64,000 nt of DNA from NCBI GenBank assembly GCA_031308135.1, contig JAHLJT010000631.1, positions 192,032,955 to 192,096,954 of the forward strand. Reading direction: 5' to 3'. The position numbers were made by a program, and so were the translations under genes. Shown here in pieces: positions 33,503-44,300 of the stretch; within the stretch, counting starts at the first letter, position 1; each line of letters opens with the position of its first letter. The stretch is from Acheta domesticus (lineage: Eukaryota > Arthropoda > Insecta > Orthoptera > Gryllidae). The notes beneath the pieces were generated by a model, which was given only the letters and a program-made list of their open reading frames with translations, made no database searches and was not told where the DNA came from.

Positions 33503-34979
33503 TTATTCAGAATCACTGATGGTATCAGAAGAATCTCTTTGATTATCTGTGTCTGCTGGTGATTGATCAATTTGTAGAAAATCAAAACCTATTCATTAAT
33601 ATTATTCTTTCTGTGTTTTGGAGGAACCCGTAAACTACATGTACATGGATCAGACGTAATAAGAAATCTGTTCAGCATATTGTGTAATAGTGTCGATTCT
33701 GGAGGTCTTTTGAAAACACAAATTTTATTAGTCTGCAGAATTTAGTGGAAGAGGGAAAGGATTTTTCCAAATAACGTATTTTGAATTGTCCGAATCGCAG
33801 TGCATATCCAAAGGAACAGAAATACCAAAAAAAAAACACAAACAAACAAACAAAAAAACTTTCGTCACTGAAATGTTGCTGGGGAAACCTCTTTTTGTAT
33901 CGATTCTGTCCCATACCATCACAGCCCCATTTCATGATAATGCTAATATTACATTTTTTGTCAATCGCAATTTCTCAAACACCTCTCGGGTTTGACGTAA
34001 TCGATGAATTGTTTGGTCAATAAGTGACTGCACAGGTATTTCTGCTGAGATTTGTGTAATCACAGCAGCTTGTGTATAGCGTTTTGGATTCTGTCACTTT
34101 ATAATGTGGGCAAAATTTACAATTTAATATTTTTGCTTGCTGACGTAGAAGTTGATACTGGCGACTAGACATATAGACATGCACCATTCACGTCAGCGCC
34201 TGTTCGGTTATAGCTCTGATTTCTGAAACAAGGACCATCGAGCCTTCTTAATAACAGTTTCTCGATTTGGTAATGCAGTGGATAATTGTTACTATGTTGC
34301 CGAATCCCTTTTCCTTTCTTTCCTGAACTACATGCCTACGGCCATTCTTAGCACTTCGCTGCTTGAATGTAGGTGGTGTTTAACTTTCTGCCTCTTAGTT
34401 CTCGGAGCACAATCATCAAAATGGCCGGCCAATTACAGTACGGAAAGTTTCAGCTAATTCTGGAAATGTGGGCATTGTCGGAAATATTTTCAAATATTAT
34501 TTGCTCATCGAGACAAGAAGAATTGAAACGAATAAAACGTCCTTTATGCCTCCCTATTTTTTTCCTACGTAATACTAAGTGTTTGGCAAAATTTCTTTAC
34601 TTTGTGTTTTTACACACTGTAAAGCACTCTCCAAATTTGTTGCATTTTTCATTTCTTGCAAAGTATGTGCGAATAAAGCATCTGTCTTTGCATTTTTATG
34701 TTTTGTAACCCATATTTCGAAGAGTGCCCTCCGGAAAAATGAATGCAACATTCTGTAAATAATGGAAAAATTAATACATTCGCAACAATTCGCAACATTT
34801 TTTTCAATGTTTGGCTTCCCAAAAGTACCTGCTTGAATACCAGTTTGGTCCCAAAGTGGTTCTCCAGGGTTCTCTAAACTAAAACCCTCGATTAATTTTT
34901 GGAATTGTGTTTCCTGTAAGATTAAGAGTACGTACTTTTCCTTAGAGGTCCTTACACGTTGTTGGAAAATGGATTTCAA
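33503..34979 (-). pseudogene. Transib transposase remnant
   Basis: Minus-strand pieces in several frames. N-terminal region: the frame 34979-34575, then a shifted piece near 34420 with RTKRQKVKHHLHSS. Next is a piece at about 34085-33940 with VQSLIDQTIHRLRQT, followed by a frameshift into MKWGCDGMGQNRYKKR (33935 downwards). The Asp of WGCDG (codon 33918-33920) aligns with the first catalytic Asp of Transib and RAG1 (the CDGxG motif). Downstream, SDESFF and PSSTKFCRLIKFVF keep the family order. About 90 bp further on, an acidic ending SSDTISDSE with a stop at 33503 fits a transposase C-terminus. Full-length relatives have several hundred residues between these points, so the second Asp, the zinc-binding region and the Glu are deleted. 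Inactive. Family recognition is from memory of motifs. Confidence 0.75.
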
Positions 34980-35300
34980 AAACCAAAGGTACCAATGGAA
35001 AGAAAAAAACTATACAGATTGAAGTTTTGAAATAGCTGGGACTTTGAATATCATCAGACACACTCACAGGACAAGCGAAAACGCTGCACTGAAATGATTG
35101 AATCCAAGCGATGCCGCTACGGACGAGTTGATACATGTTCAGATAAGCATTTCCTGTACCTCGGAGAATTTCTAGTGAAATCTATACCGTTGCCATGTGG
35201 TCTGAACATCCTTCTACTGAAATAAATAACAAATTACACGTTCTGGTCAAGTTGAAAATTTGACTTTCGGCCCCGTAGATGGCCAAAATTACACACTGTG

Positions 35301-35305
35301 CGGCG
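35301..35305. repeat. Target-site duplication CGGCG (right)
   Basis: Exact copy of 33079-33083, directly after the right terminus CACACTGTG. Confidence 0.8.
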
Positions 35306-35425
35306 GTTGAATTCGACGTAGTTATCTAGCTAGTGTCGAAAATCCTGCCACCGTCGGGACTCGAACCCGTAGAACTACCGGTCAGAGCCACTCCAGTGTC
35401 ATTAGATGATAGCCCGCGCCACCTA
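35306..35425 (-). mobile_element. SINE, tRNA-like 5' half (split by Transib insertion)
   Basis: On the minus strand from about 35425: an A-box-like AGGTGGCGCGGGC, then GTTCTACGGGTTCGAGTCCCG, which contains a good RNA polymerase III B box (GGTTCGAGTCC), then TTTTCGACACTAGCTAG and GTCGAATTCAACCGC. The same blocks follow the head in the copies at 41985 and 62245. It is not a tRNA gene because the acceptor and anticodon arms do not pair. It continues at 33083 on the far side of the Transib element. Confidence 0.8.
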
Positions 35426-38400
35426 AAACGGTTCCGTGATGAATGTATATACTTTTCTGCTGAGGAACATTCCATAGATGACTGCATGTACAAAACCAAA
35501 TGTCTCTCTTGCCTGCTATCGTGCATTGTTTCCTCCTTACCCTTTGGTCGAGTAGATGTGATGCATTGATGCAATGTTTTTTTTTTTGTTGTTGTTTTTT
35601 TTTGTTGCATGGTTGCAGGTACTGCAGATTGCAGTACCCCATGAAAGATATGAAAACAATTTCCTTATTGAGCATTCTGCAGAATTAAAGCGAAGTCTTT
35701 CTTTTCCTCAAGATTCATGAGCTTTGTTTTAGGGGCAGTATCTACAGCAGTGCGACATTCGAAGTGGTTAGACATTTAGAAACAAATACCGGTGAACAGA
35801 CGGTTAAAATCATACTGGAACATGGTGCCAAAAATAATTGACTATTTATTCAAAACGAGGTTTATTAAAAAAGTGTGGAAAGAAAAAATGTTGAATGGAA
35901 CGCGAGGATTATGATGTCGGTCGGATGTTTTCCGTCTGGTCTGGGATACTTTGTATAGGGCATGTTGTAGTACATGTCTGTAAGATTTGATGTTAGAGAA
36001 AATATCATTGTAAATTATATATTTTTGACATTGCACCTTTCAAATAATACGTAACGTTTTGTTTATCTCTGCATTGCGATACATTCAATTCACTGTGTAC
36101 AATAAGGGTATTCATCTTAGTTCCTATCCGGCTAAAGTGAAAACTACCTGTGTATATTATTATAAATTTGTGTATTACTTGATGTATTTTTATTAATTTT
36201 AATATTTTAATGCTTTAATAAAAAAAACCTCTGAAAGTTTAAAATATTCAAACTTTTAAATATTTTATGAACCTACCTCCAATAAATTCAGAGATTTCTT
36301 TTACAAAGCAAGGTATTCTTTGATTTTAGCATTTATATTGTGATATTTTGCAAAACGTACTTAAATATATAAGATGACCGGGCTACGCGGAATTTACCTT
36401 GATGTTTTAGTACTGCCGTGGGTGCAGTAAACCTGTAAAATACTGTTGCAAATATCCTGAACAATCCTGTTATTCCTAAACAATATTTTCTTAGAGGAGA
36501 AAAAGTTTCGGTATTCCGCCCGAGCACTCACATTAGTTTTGCTACAAAACGATCAAACCAAAATATTTCAGTATGTGTGTTCTCTTTATTACCGAGACAA
36601 TTCTGTCCGCCTGAAATAAGAGAGAAGTTAAATGCACTTTCCAAAAAAATACTTGTTACGGAACGGAAATGAATGTAACTTCAATTTAATAAACAAAAAA
36701 AACGGCCAGAAAAAAATTAATCGTAATATGTTCTACACTGTGCCCCTTGCAGTGGAGAAAGTCAAATTCTATTTCCGAGTTCGAGAGACGCCGGCTACAT
36801 CGCCTGCCACACGATGCGGCCCAGTAATTAAAGGGGAACTCACCTCTCAGAAGGCGAAACAAAAAGTTGGGGTGGCGCTTTTTACAAAATTTTAATTAGA
36901 TTTTGACATCACCCAAAGATCTTGCTTATCCAACTCCTCACGTGCTAGTTGGATCGCCCCCAGTCCGGAGTGAGTTAGTCATCGAGCCCGCAACGTGCCA
37001 TGGCCAACGGACCTTCCCTTTCAGCGAAGCAAAATATTTATGCTTTGCCCCGCAAGAAGCGAGCTCGTTGCTCGGCAAATAAGGGTGGGGACTTGGGCTG
37101 CGATAAGGTCATCGGTCCGAAAACACTGCTGGACTTACGAAGGCACGAAGCCACGAACGAGTCGAGATCAGCTCCTGTTCGACGTTGTGGTTTGGAGTTA
37201 CGTGGTCGTAACGTGCAGAATTTCCCAGAATGCGTCAGTTCATTAAAAGTGCGTGGTGAATATGTACGCTTTGGTTTAGCAGCAAAATATTGCTTTTGAA
37301 TTTTCCCAAATACTTATAGTGTAGATGTAGTAAGGTATTTTGTCAAAATTGTTATGCAAAATTTTCGCGTAATTAATACACTTCTAAACACGTCTTCCTA
37401 AAGGTAATCATTATTAATTTAAAAAATGAATGTTAAGTTACTGATGTTACGATTCTTTGATAAGCGAAAATAGAAGATAGAATACATTTATTGGAAACTA
37501 CTGGAATGCTAAGATAGTATCATCGTCACCGATCTAAAATATAATTTATTATTTTTGTGAACTATCTTTTTAAGAATTTAGTTCCGTATATGTCAATATT
37601 GTGAAATATCAACTGAACAGTGGAGAGATATTTCTCAGAGATGCATCTTCGATTCACACTACCTGATTTCGCCTATGATTTCGATTTCTATCTATGCATT
37701 TCAGCAGATTATAGTAGTGGAAAGAATAGCTTGAATTTTTAAATCGAAACGCATAGAAGAGTTTCATATGCTGACAATATTCTTAAATCTGAAAAGAATT
37801 AATTTGAGCTATGATGCAAATATTATAGTATTGTTTATTTAGTGTTGCCGTAGGAAATAATCAGATTAACCGCAATCTTGTGTATGAAAATGAAATCTTA
37901 TGAAAGTAAGATTATTGTTAGGTTTTAATTTGCTATCTTGTGGTCATGTGTATATTTAAACTGAACTATGTGAACAAGTAGGGATATTTAAATATTTGAA
38001 CTATGAAATTACAAAACATGACTATAAGTTCTTCCAAGCGAAGACTTATAGGCACATTTTGACTCAAATGTTGACAATGTTTCAAGGACAATGTGAATAA
38101 ATGTTTGTTTTATTTTCGTTCTATAGCGGTGATGTATTCCGGTTTTATATATTCAATATTTTTAATCACCGTGCGCTCAGGGTGAAATTAAAAAAATATT
38201 TCATATGATGTGTGCAGAGGGAGTATATCCCTGTTTCACAGAAATGATACATTCATTAGTTAAAGCCTGCTATAAAAACGAACGCTGCTGAAACCTACAA
38301 TTTATTGTACATTTCCAGTTCCCAGAAAGAAGAATGTTGTGAATTTTTACTCTTGTATTTTAAGAAAATCGTAAATTTGTATGACTTGTGGTTTGTGAAG

Positions 38401-38518
38401 TAATTTCCCCTCAGTAGCGTAAAACATTGAGTGGAGAAATCTTAGATATGCACATTAAGCGAAACTGATATCACATGTCTCTTGTTAAGAGTTTTCTAAT
38501 AGTGGCAAATTCACGCAA
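35426..38518. other. Mostly AT-rich DNA, no gene recognised
   Basis: No repeat family supported. A GC-richer patch at 36900-37270 holds a hairpin (ATCCAACT / AGTTGGAT, about 36928-36955) and two overlapping plus-strand frames (36995-37246 and 37000-37299, 83 and 99 codons, one starting with ATG in MANGPSLSAK). Neither resembles a known protein, and no other coding evidence exists. Confidence 0.4.
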
Positions 38519-38572
38519 ATGTGTGTGTGTATGTATGTATGTATGTGTGTTTATATATATATATATATATAC

Positions 38573-38628
<56 letters not shown>
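38519..38628. repeat. Compound microsatellite, left flank of foldback
   Basis: (GT)n, (GTAT)n, (TA)n interrupted once by ACTA, then (CA)n of about 20 units. Its TA-then-CA order is the mirror image of the TG-then-TA tract at 40462-40510. Confidence 0.95.
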
Positions 38629-38630
<2 letters not shown>

Positions 38631-39238
38631 GTGAGTCACGTAACTTTAGCACCTCCTGTAACTTTTGAACTGTTGAAGTTATTGCAATGCAGTTTTCACG
38701 AAAGTGCATGAGGGAAAGGGGCTAATAGATACGTGCATTAATTTCTATTTTATCACTTGTATTTTACTAGATTTTTTAGATAACTTTGTTTTTTTCAAAT
38801 GGAACTATACATATTTTTTCAATCCACCATGACGAGCGTTAAAAGGCAAATCCAATGATGTACATTTTGTCATATGTTAGATAAGCATTTTTTGGATTAA
38901 TTTTGATTTTTGCGACTGGGGTTTAACGGACATTTTGAATAGTCCACCACACAAGGTCACGCAGCGCTCCACCAGCAACGCGCGCCCGGGCAAGGGAAGG
39001 GAGATTTGAAGATACGAAACATATTCCAAATATTCACAAAACCATTGCAGTTTTTTCCTGAAGTGTGCTTTCCATCCTTCCGCATTTTGAGATTTTCGAC
39101 TTTCTTTGAATGAAGGAATTAAAGGATGGAAAATAAGGATTCATCATAAGTTTGTATCGTAATAAAATTGTTTATAACTTCAACTCCATTTAATGGGGTT
39201 TCATAAGATACGTATTAATGGGATCTTGGAACAAAGTA

Positions 39239-39239
39239 A

Positions 39240-39284
<45 letters not shown>

Positions 39285-39720
39285 CCTTTATTGATATGGC
39301 GAGGCTCGGGCCATCAGGCCCGCTCTTCCGCCTAACCACATATCACATGTTAACAATTTAGTTCATACAATGCAATTTACAAAAGTACAAGTATGATAGT
39401 TTATATTAGGTAAGTTATATTATAATAGGTAAGTAGTTAGTTGAGTAGAAGTATCATTTGAAGCAACTTATAAACAATATCAAAGGTTAAACAGAAACAA
39501 AAAATGTTACAGAATGAAATTTGAAAAAGAGGAAAGAATTTGAATTTAGAGACGGAAATCGACAACAAAATTTAAATTGCATAACTTTATGCGCTCCACT
39601 TGTCTGCGCGCTACGCGGCAGCCTGGTATTCACCCCGAGCGACGGTAATCTATTAATACAGAAACATACCATTTTACCCGCCGCTCGACCCTGGAGGAAA
39701 ACCCGCTAGTCGGGGAAAAC
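39239..39720 (-). mobile_element. Retroelement 3' end with (AAT)n tail
   Basis: On the minus strand: GTGGGTTTTCCCCGACTAGC and CCTCCAGGGTCGAGCGGCGG near 39700, then unique sequence, then GAAGAGCGGGCCTGATGGCC, a CAATAAAGGC polyadenylation-like motif and (ATT)n at 39239-39283. A hairpin-prone GGGCCTGATGGCCC just before a short tandem tail is typical of some insect LINE or SINE 3' ends. No ORF remains. It lies between the two arms of the foldback element, so it inserted after that element arrived. Confidence 0.5.
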
Positions 39721-39777
39721 CCACCAGGCAGGCTGCGTCCTAATACAAAGTTAAGCTAAGCTAAACTGAAGTGAAAG

Positions 39778-39815
39778 GTACAATAGTACAATTGTACAAT
39801 TGTACATTGTTCTTA
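39778..39815. repeat. Palindromic GTACAATTGTAC cluster
   Basis: Overlapping copies of GTACAATTGTAC, itself a perfect palindrome, make a local self-complementary tract inside the foldback element. Confidence 0.7.
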
Positions 39816-40461
39816 TTGTACAAAGTATAATAAGAATAAATAATTAAAACCGTACAAAAAAGATTTGCGATTTTGAGCAAACAATTTCAATGTTAATAAG
39901 AATATAATAATAACTTAGGGATAGAAATAATCTTATTTCAATAACTGCTACTTACGACAAATCCGTATTTTCAATCCCTAAGAAACACAAAATATCTGAA
40001 AATGGATCAGGATGGAAAGGAGAGTTCAGAAAAAATGCAACAGTTTTGTGGATATTTTTCGTATCCTCAAGTACTAAAATCCCTTCCCTTTCCCGACCCC
40101 GCGTTTGCTGGGGGAGCGCTGCGTGATCCTTGTGGGGCTGACAGTTACAATGAAAATATCCGTTAAACATTAGTCGCAAAAAAATCACAATTACTCAAAA
40201 AAATGCTTATCTAACATATGACAATATTTATATCTTTGGATTCGTCTTTTTACGCTTGTCATGATAGACTGAAAAAATATGTATAGTCCCATTTGAAAAA
40301 ACAAAGTTTCCTCAAATATCTCGTAAAATACAAGTGATAAAAGATAAATCAATATACATATCAATTAGCCCCATTCCCTCATTCACTTCCGTGAAAACTG
40401 CATTGCAATATCTTCAACCGTTCAAAAGTTACAGGAGGTTCTAAAGTTACGTGACTCACCC

Positions 40462-40515
<54 letters not shown>

Positions 40516-40545
40516 TATATATTATATTATTATATATATAATTGA
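40462..40545. repeat. (TG)n(TA)n microsatellite, right flank of foldback
   Basis: Short TG run then about 20 TA units, followed by interrupted TA-rich sequence. Confidence 0.95.
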
Positions 40546-41984
40546 AATGATTAAAAAATACTTGTGTATTTTATAGTCTTTTAGAAATATCTAAGTATTT
40601 TTGCATATTTCATCAGCATTTTAGAAATATTCATAAGAAAATGATTTAGTACTCATTTAAATTTCGGCCTTTAGAGATTGGGAAAGGGCAGTGAAGTTTA
40701 ATTTTACAAAATCTCATATGTAGGCTGTAATGTTTCTTTCGTGTTGAAAATGAAATGTTCATTACTATCGGAAAAAAATGACATTACTATCGGAATTAAA
40801 ATGTAGATTTACATAAAAAGTAAACCTAAACATAATAGAAAATAATCATCTAAAATTAGCCTAAATTATTCGTAACAAATTACTGCCCCGACTTCAGTTT
40901 CAACTCTAACGAAATTGGCTGAACCGTTTTCGACATCAGTTCAGAAAAAAAATTGTTAAAAACAATTTCAGGTTTTTATCATGCAAGTAATTATATATTC
41001 TCAAACTGTTTTTCTTAAGTCGTATACTCTATAATAGTATTAAAATAGATTTTAGTACCAATGACGGGTCATGGCATAAAGTGAAGAATGGGTAAGTTAA
41101 CAGAACATGAAACATAGAAATACGCGGAATTTCCGGAAAAATTTAGTGTTCACAAATCTCTCTCCAATCCCAATATAAAGGTTCTTGTGGGGCATTCGTA
41201 AAAAAAATACTTTTTTGTGGTATTCCAAACAAATAATATAGTCTTACTGTTAAAATTCAATTGTACAAATTTTTCAGTTACTCGTATGTGAAACAGATAA
41301 TGCACAACCTGGAATTAAAACTCGTTTCTCTCAACCATCTTCAACTTCTTTGCGTAAATCCTCACGTATTTTATGTAGGAAAAGATTATTAACTATTTAA
41401 AGATCCTTAAAGAACCTTTATTAGTTGTTAAATTTATTATTGTAGTTACTATCGTATTATATTATTGTAGTCACATATATTTACTGTTAAATCTTTCCTA
41501 CATAAAAGCTTTGGGTGATCCTATGACCAAAGACGAACAAAATTTCTAAAAAAAGAAAGTGGACACGGTACCTTTTCAAGAGATCAACATCGTAATTACA
41601 TCACTTAAACCAAAAGATGCTCCCAAGCGAACGAGAAGGAGAAAAGTCACAGGATCTGCTAGTGTTCAAAAACACTAAGACGAGTAGTGTCACCTTTTCG
41701 TTAAAAATGAGAATATGACAGATTAATACAATAAAAAGAGATAGAAAATAAAATGTTAAGAAAAGGTGAAGATGCATCTGGAGTGTATTCATTAAATCGA
41801 ATGAGTACTGTTAAATGACGAAGTATGTAAAACAGAGAGCAATCCAGACATGGATTCACGACACTTAGAAAGCAATCCAAAGAGGACATACCGCTCATGG
41901 GGAGCAATCCTGAGCAAACATGACACACAGATCTATCCAAGGGCAAGTAATATCTGCGCAAAGAAATTATTCGTCAATGAAATC
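40546..41984. other. AT-rich DNA with a small inverted repeat
   Basis: No gene recognised. 41369-41393 and 41485-41507 form an inverted repeat (TTTATGTAGGAAA and its complement, continuing GATT...TAAC) around about 90 bp, possibly a small MITE. Within it ATTATTGTAGT is directly duplicated. Confidence 0.45.
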
Positions 41985-42430
41985 GGAATTGTGTCCGGGA
42001 GGTCCTAGGGTTTGAGTACCGACGGGTGACAGAATTTTCGACACTAGCTACAGAGCTAGGTCGAATGCAGCTGCTGTTTGGAGGAGTATTCTAGCGGCCC
42101 GCTGATGGCCTACTCTGATCGGTAGGTTTCCGCGGTTTCTTGGATCAACACCAGGCGAATACCAAAGCAGTACCCTAACAAACGGCCCACGTCATGTTTT
42201 CTTCCTCTTCTTTCTCTTATCCTCATCCCGTATTTACACATACACTTGCATGCACTACACTACCACACATGTAAGCTGACCAATCGGGAGCTTATAGTTT
42301 GACCCGCTGGTGAGAGCTACCGAATTGCGGAACACCTCGCATGTCGGCGCCGGGCCTTACCAATCGGCGGAGAAAGAACACGCCACCACCCACGTTGAAT
42401 AAACATGCACTACTCCCGCAGTACAAATGA
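41985..42430 (+). mobile_element. SINE copy, nearly complete 3' part
   Basis: Starts with a degenerate B box (GGGTTTGAGTACCGAC at 42009), then TTTTCGACACTAGCTA, GGTCGAATGCAGCTGCTG, TTCTAGCGGCCCGCTG, TTTCCGCGGTTTCTTGG, AGCAGTACCCTAACAAACGG, a pyrimidine run and CTTGCATGCACTACACTACC. The region to 42400 (GTCGGCGCC... AACACGCCACC) matches the same end of the 62.2-kb copy. The A-box part of the head is missing. Confidence 0.75.
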
Positions 42431-42439
42431 CCATAGCAG

Positions 42440-43110
42440 TTGACGTGCCCGGGCACACGAAATAATCAAATGGCAAGACGCCTGGCGGGATGCGAGCGGG
42501 TCGGCTCAGACAGCACGGAGGCCGGTGGCAAAAGGCAAAGGTGCGCGCCGCGGCGGACCAACGCAGCGCACACGACAGCTGCCGGAACCGAGTCCCGGCG
42601 CGGCGCTCGTTTCGACTCGCGAAACACTGCTCCCGGCGCGGCGCGGCGCATGCACCGCTTTTCAGGCAGACTCCATCGGGAGCTCACTTAACGAAAAAAG
42701 GACCCCGGAAAGCCCGCACCGGTCCAGGCGCGCGCCAGTGTCCGCTTTTGAAATACGACGCTTTGGAGGTACTACGGCGCTCTAGTTGTTATTCGAATTT
42801 TATAGCAGACGCCTGTTTACGATCTGAATGCAGAACACAAAAGAGAGCGTGAGTTTTAAGGGCGACGACCGACAGAGAAAGAGACAGAGAATGCGAGAGA
42901 GAGAGAGAGAGAGAGAAACGAGAGCGAGGAAGCGAGAGAACGAAAGAGAGCGAGAAAGAGAAAGGGGAGAGAAAGATAGAGAGAGAAAAGAGAGAGATGG
43001 CAAAGGGAAAATCAGGAAAATTCGCGTGATTAACCAGGGTCGTGAAGCGTTTGATTTTCGTGCAACGTGGCGCGCGGGAGAAGCGAGCTGTGCGCCTGAA
43101 AAGGTTAAGG
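42440..43110. other. GC-rich island followed by (GA)n tract
   Basis: 42440-42780 is GC- and CpG-rich, with short frames open on both strands and no recognised domain. 42870-42998 is an imperfect GA/GAGAAA purine tract that yields spurious Arg/Glu (plus) and Ser/Leu (minus) frames. 43010-43110 is non-repetitive CpG-containing sequence. Confidence 0.5.
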
Positions 43111-44300
43111 CGCGGTTCTCTTCGATAATTATGCGCGGATATAGTTTTATGATTTGCGTCAAAGCGTTGCAATTTACATGCTTTATTCTCTGACTTTCCT
43201 CGTTATCATGCTCTAAAAGTTCTGGGTCTCAATGATTGCCTAAAAGACAAGCGCCGCGGTAAAATTTTCATTTCACCACGTTTGCGTTTGTCATGGAAAT
43301 TGCCAATGAATGGATCCGTGAAACGAATGCAAATGAGCCATTATTCTCAAGTTGGAAATGTATTTTCAGATGTTTTAATAAATTATTTCATCGAGTTATT
43401 CTTCTAAAAAATGTAGCACGTATTTAAAATTATTGTAGAGAAATATCTTGGCTGAAAGTACAGATATATTTTGTAATTGACAGATTAAAACTGGTTTCGG
43501 CAAACTGAAACGAAAATAGGTTATAATGTATCGGTTTTTTATAATCAAATATGCAGTTTCTTCAAACGTTTCAGCAAATGATGAAAGGTACTAAGTATTT
43601 TGTCTCTGGTTGTTTAATTATATAGTTCAACAAAGAGAAATTGCAAGTAATATTATTTGGCAATATTTTTTCCATTACTGGTGTGTGGATGTATTTTATA
43701 ACCGGTATTCCACGATTCTGGGACTATTATTTGTAAATAATAGTTCTGTACTTTCAAGTGTGAATAAAATATAAATTAATCATGTACTACTTCTTCGCTA
43801 TTAGTCATTATCGTATTTCATCATTAGTTTGAATAGATACCTGTCTTTTGCGTCACCTGTATTTCAGTAATATGTGAAAGAATGCAAGGAATATAAAATA
43901 TGGGCTTCATGTGACTTACGTGACGCGTTCTGATTGTAGACACATAGAAGATAATGAAACGCGTGGAGCAGTGTACAACATTGTAAATAGGGACAGTAGT
44001 GATGACATCCCCACCTTCACACGCGATAATACAAAACTCGTACAGAAACAGGAAGGTACGTGAGTAATTGAAATGTGACAAAATACGCAGGAAATGACAT
44101 CCCCGCCTTCCCATGGATGTATTGCTTGTTAGAATAGTTCCTTAAAAGGGGCAGTAAAACATTCGAAAGCTTCTTTGTTACTCAGGATAAATATATCTCA
44201 GAAATCCACTATTCTGCTAAAAAAAACATTACCACAGTTAAAACGCGTACTCACTAAAAAATGAAAGAACAGTCAGACATCCCATATCTATTCACGGAAA
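43111..44300. other. AT-rich DNA, nothing recognised
   Basis: No gene supported. ACATCCCC(A/G)CCTTC is directly repeated at about 44006 and 44097. Confidence 0.4.

Larger units (their letters stand above)
33084..35300 (-). mobile_element. Transib DNA transposon, internally deleted
   Basis: 2,217-bp element. The left end reads CACAGTGTGTAATTTTGGCC and the complement of the right end is identical over these 20 bases; the near-identity extends about 40 bp (to a CTACGGGGC(A/C)GAAAGTC block). It is flanked by CGGCG on both sides. CACAGTG is also the heptamer of V(D)J recombination signals; the CAC-start, 5-bp GC-rich duplication and RAG1-related transposase define the Transib superfamily. The interior carries a decayed transposase on the minus strand (separate entry) and a (GT)n(AT)n microsatellite at 33294-33361. 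It is inserted in a SINE whose halves flank it. The catalytic core after the first Asp is largely missing, so it could move only with help in trans. Confidence 0.85.
38627..40463. mobile_element. Long-arm foldback DNA element
   Basis: The left arm (38627 to about 39160) and right arm (about 39930 to 40463) are reverse complements for roughly 530 bp at an estimated 80-85% identity. They start CAGGGTGAGTCACGTAAC. Paired blocks include CCTCCTGTAACTTTTGAAC, GCAATGCAGTTTTCACG, TATCACTTGTATTTTAC, TATACATATTTTTTCA, GTCATATGTTAGATAAGC and TCACGCAGCGCTCC. Both ends sit in mirrored (TA)n(CA)n microsatellites, so no target duplication can be read. No transposase is present. A LINE-type tail is inserted in the centre (39239-39720). 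The solitary repeat at 24425-24562 is related. Confidence 0.85.

Noticed and set aside
35340..35425. Possible tRNA gene (good B box on minus strand)
   Set aside because: Arms do not fold into a cloverleaf and the sequence continues into the SINE body shared with other copies.
37000..37299. 99-codon plus-strand frame starting with ATG
   Set aside because: No similarity that I recognise and a competing overlapping frame of similar length; noted only in the interval entry.
42828..43193. Arg/Glu-rich plus frame and Ser/Leu-rich minus frames
   Set aside because: Translation of the (GA)n tract.
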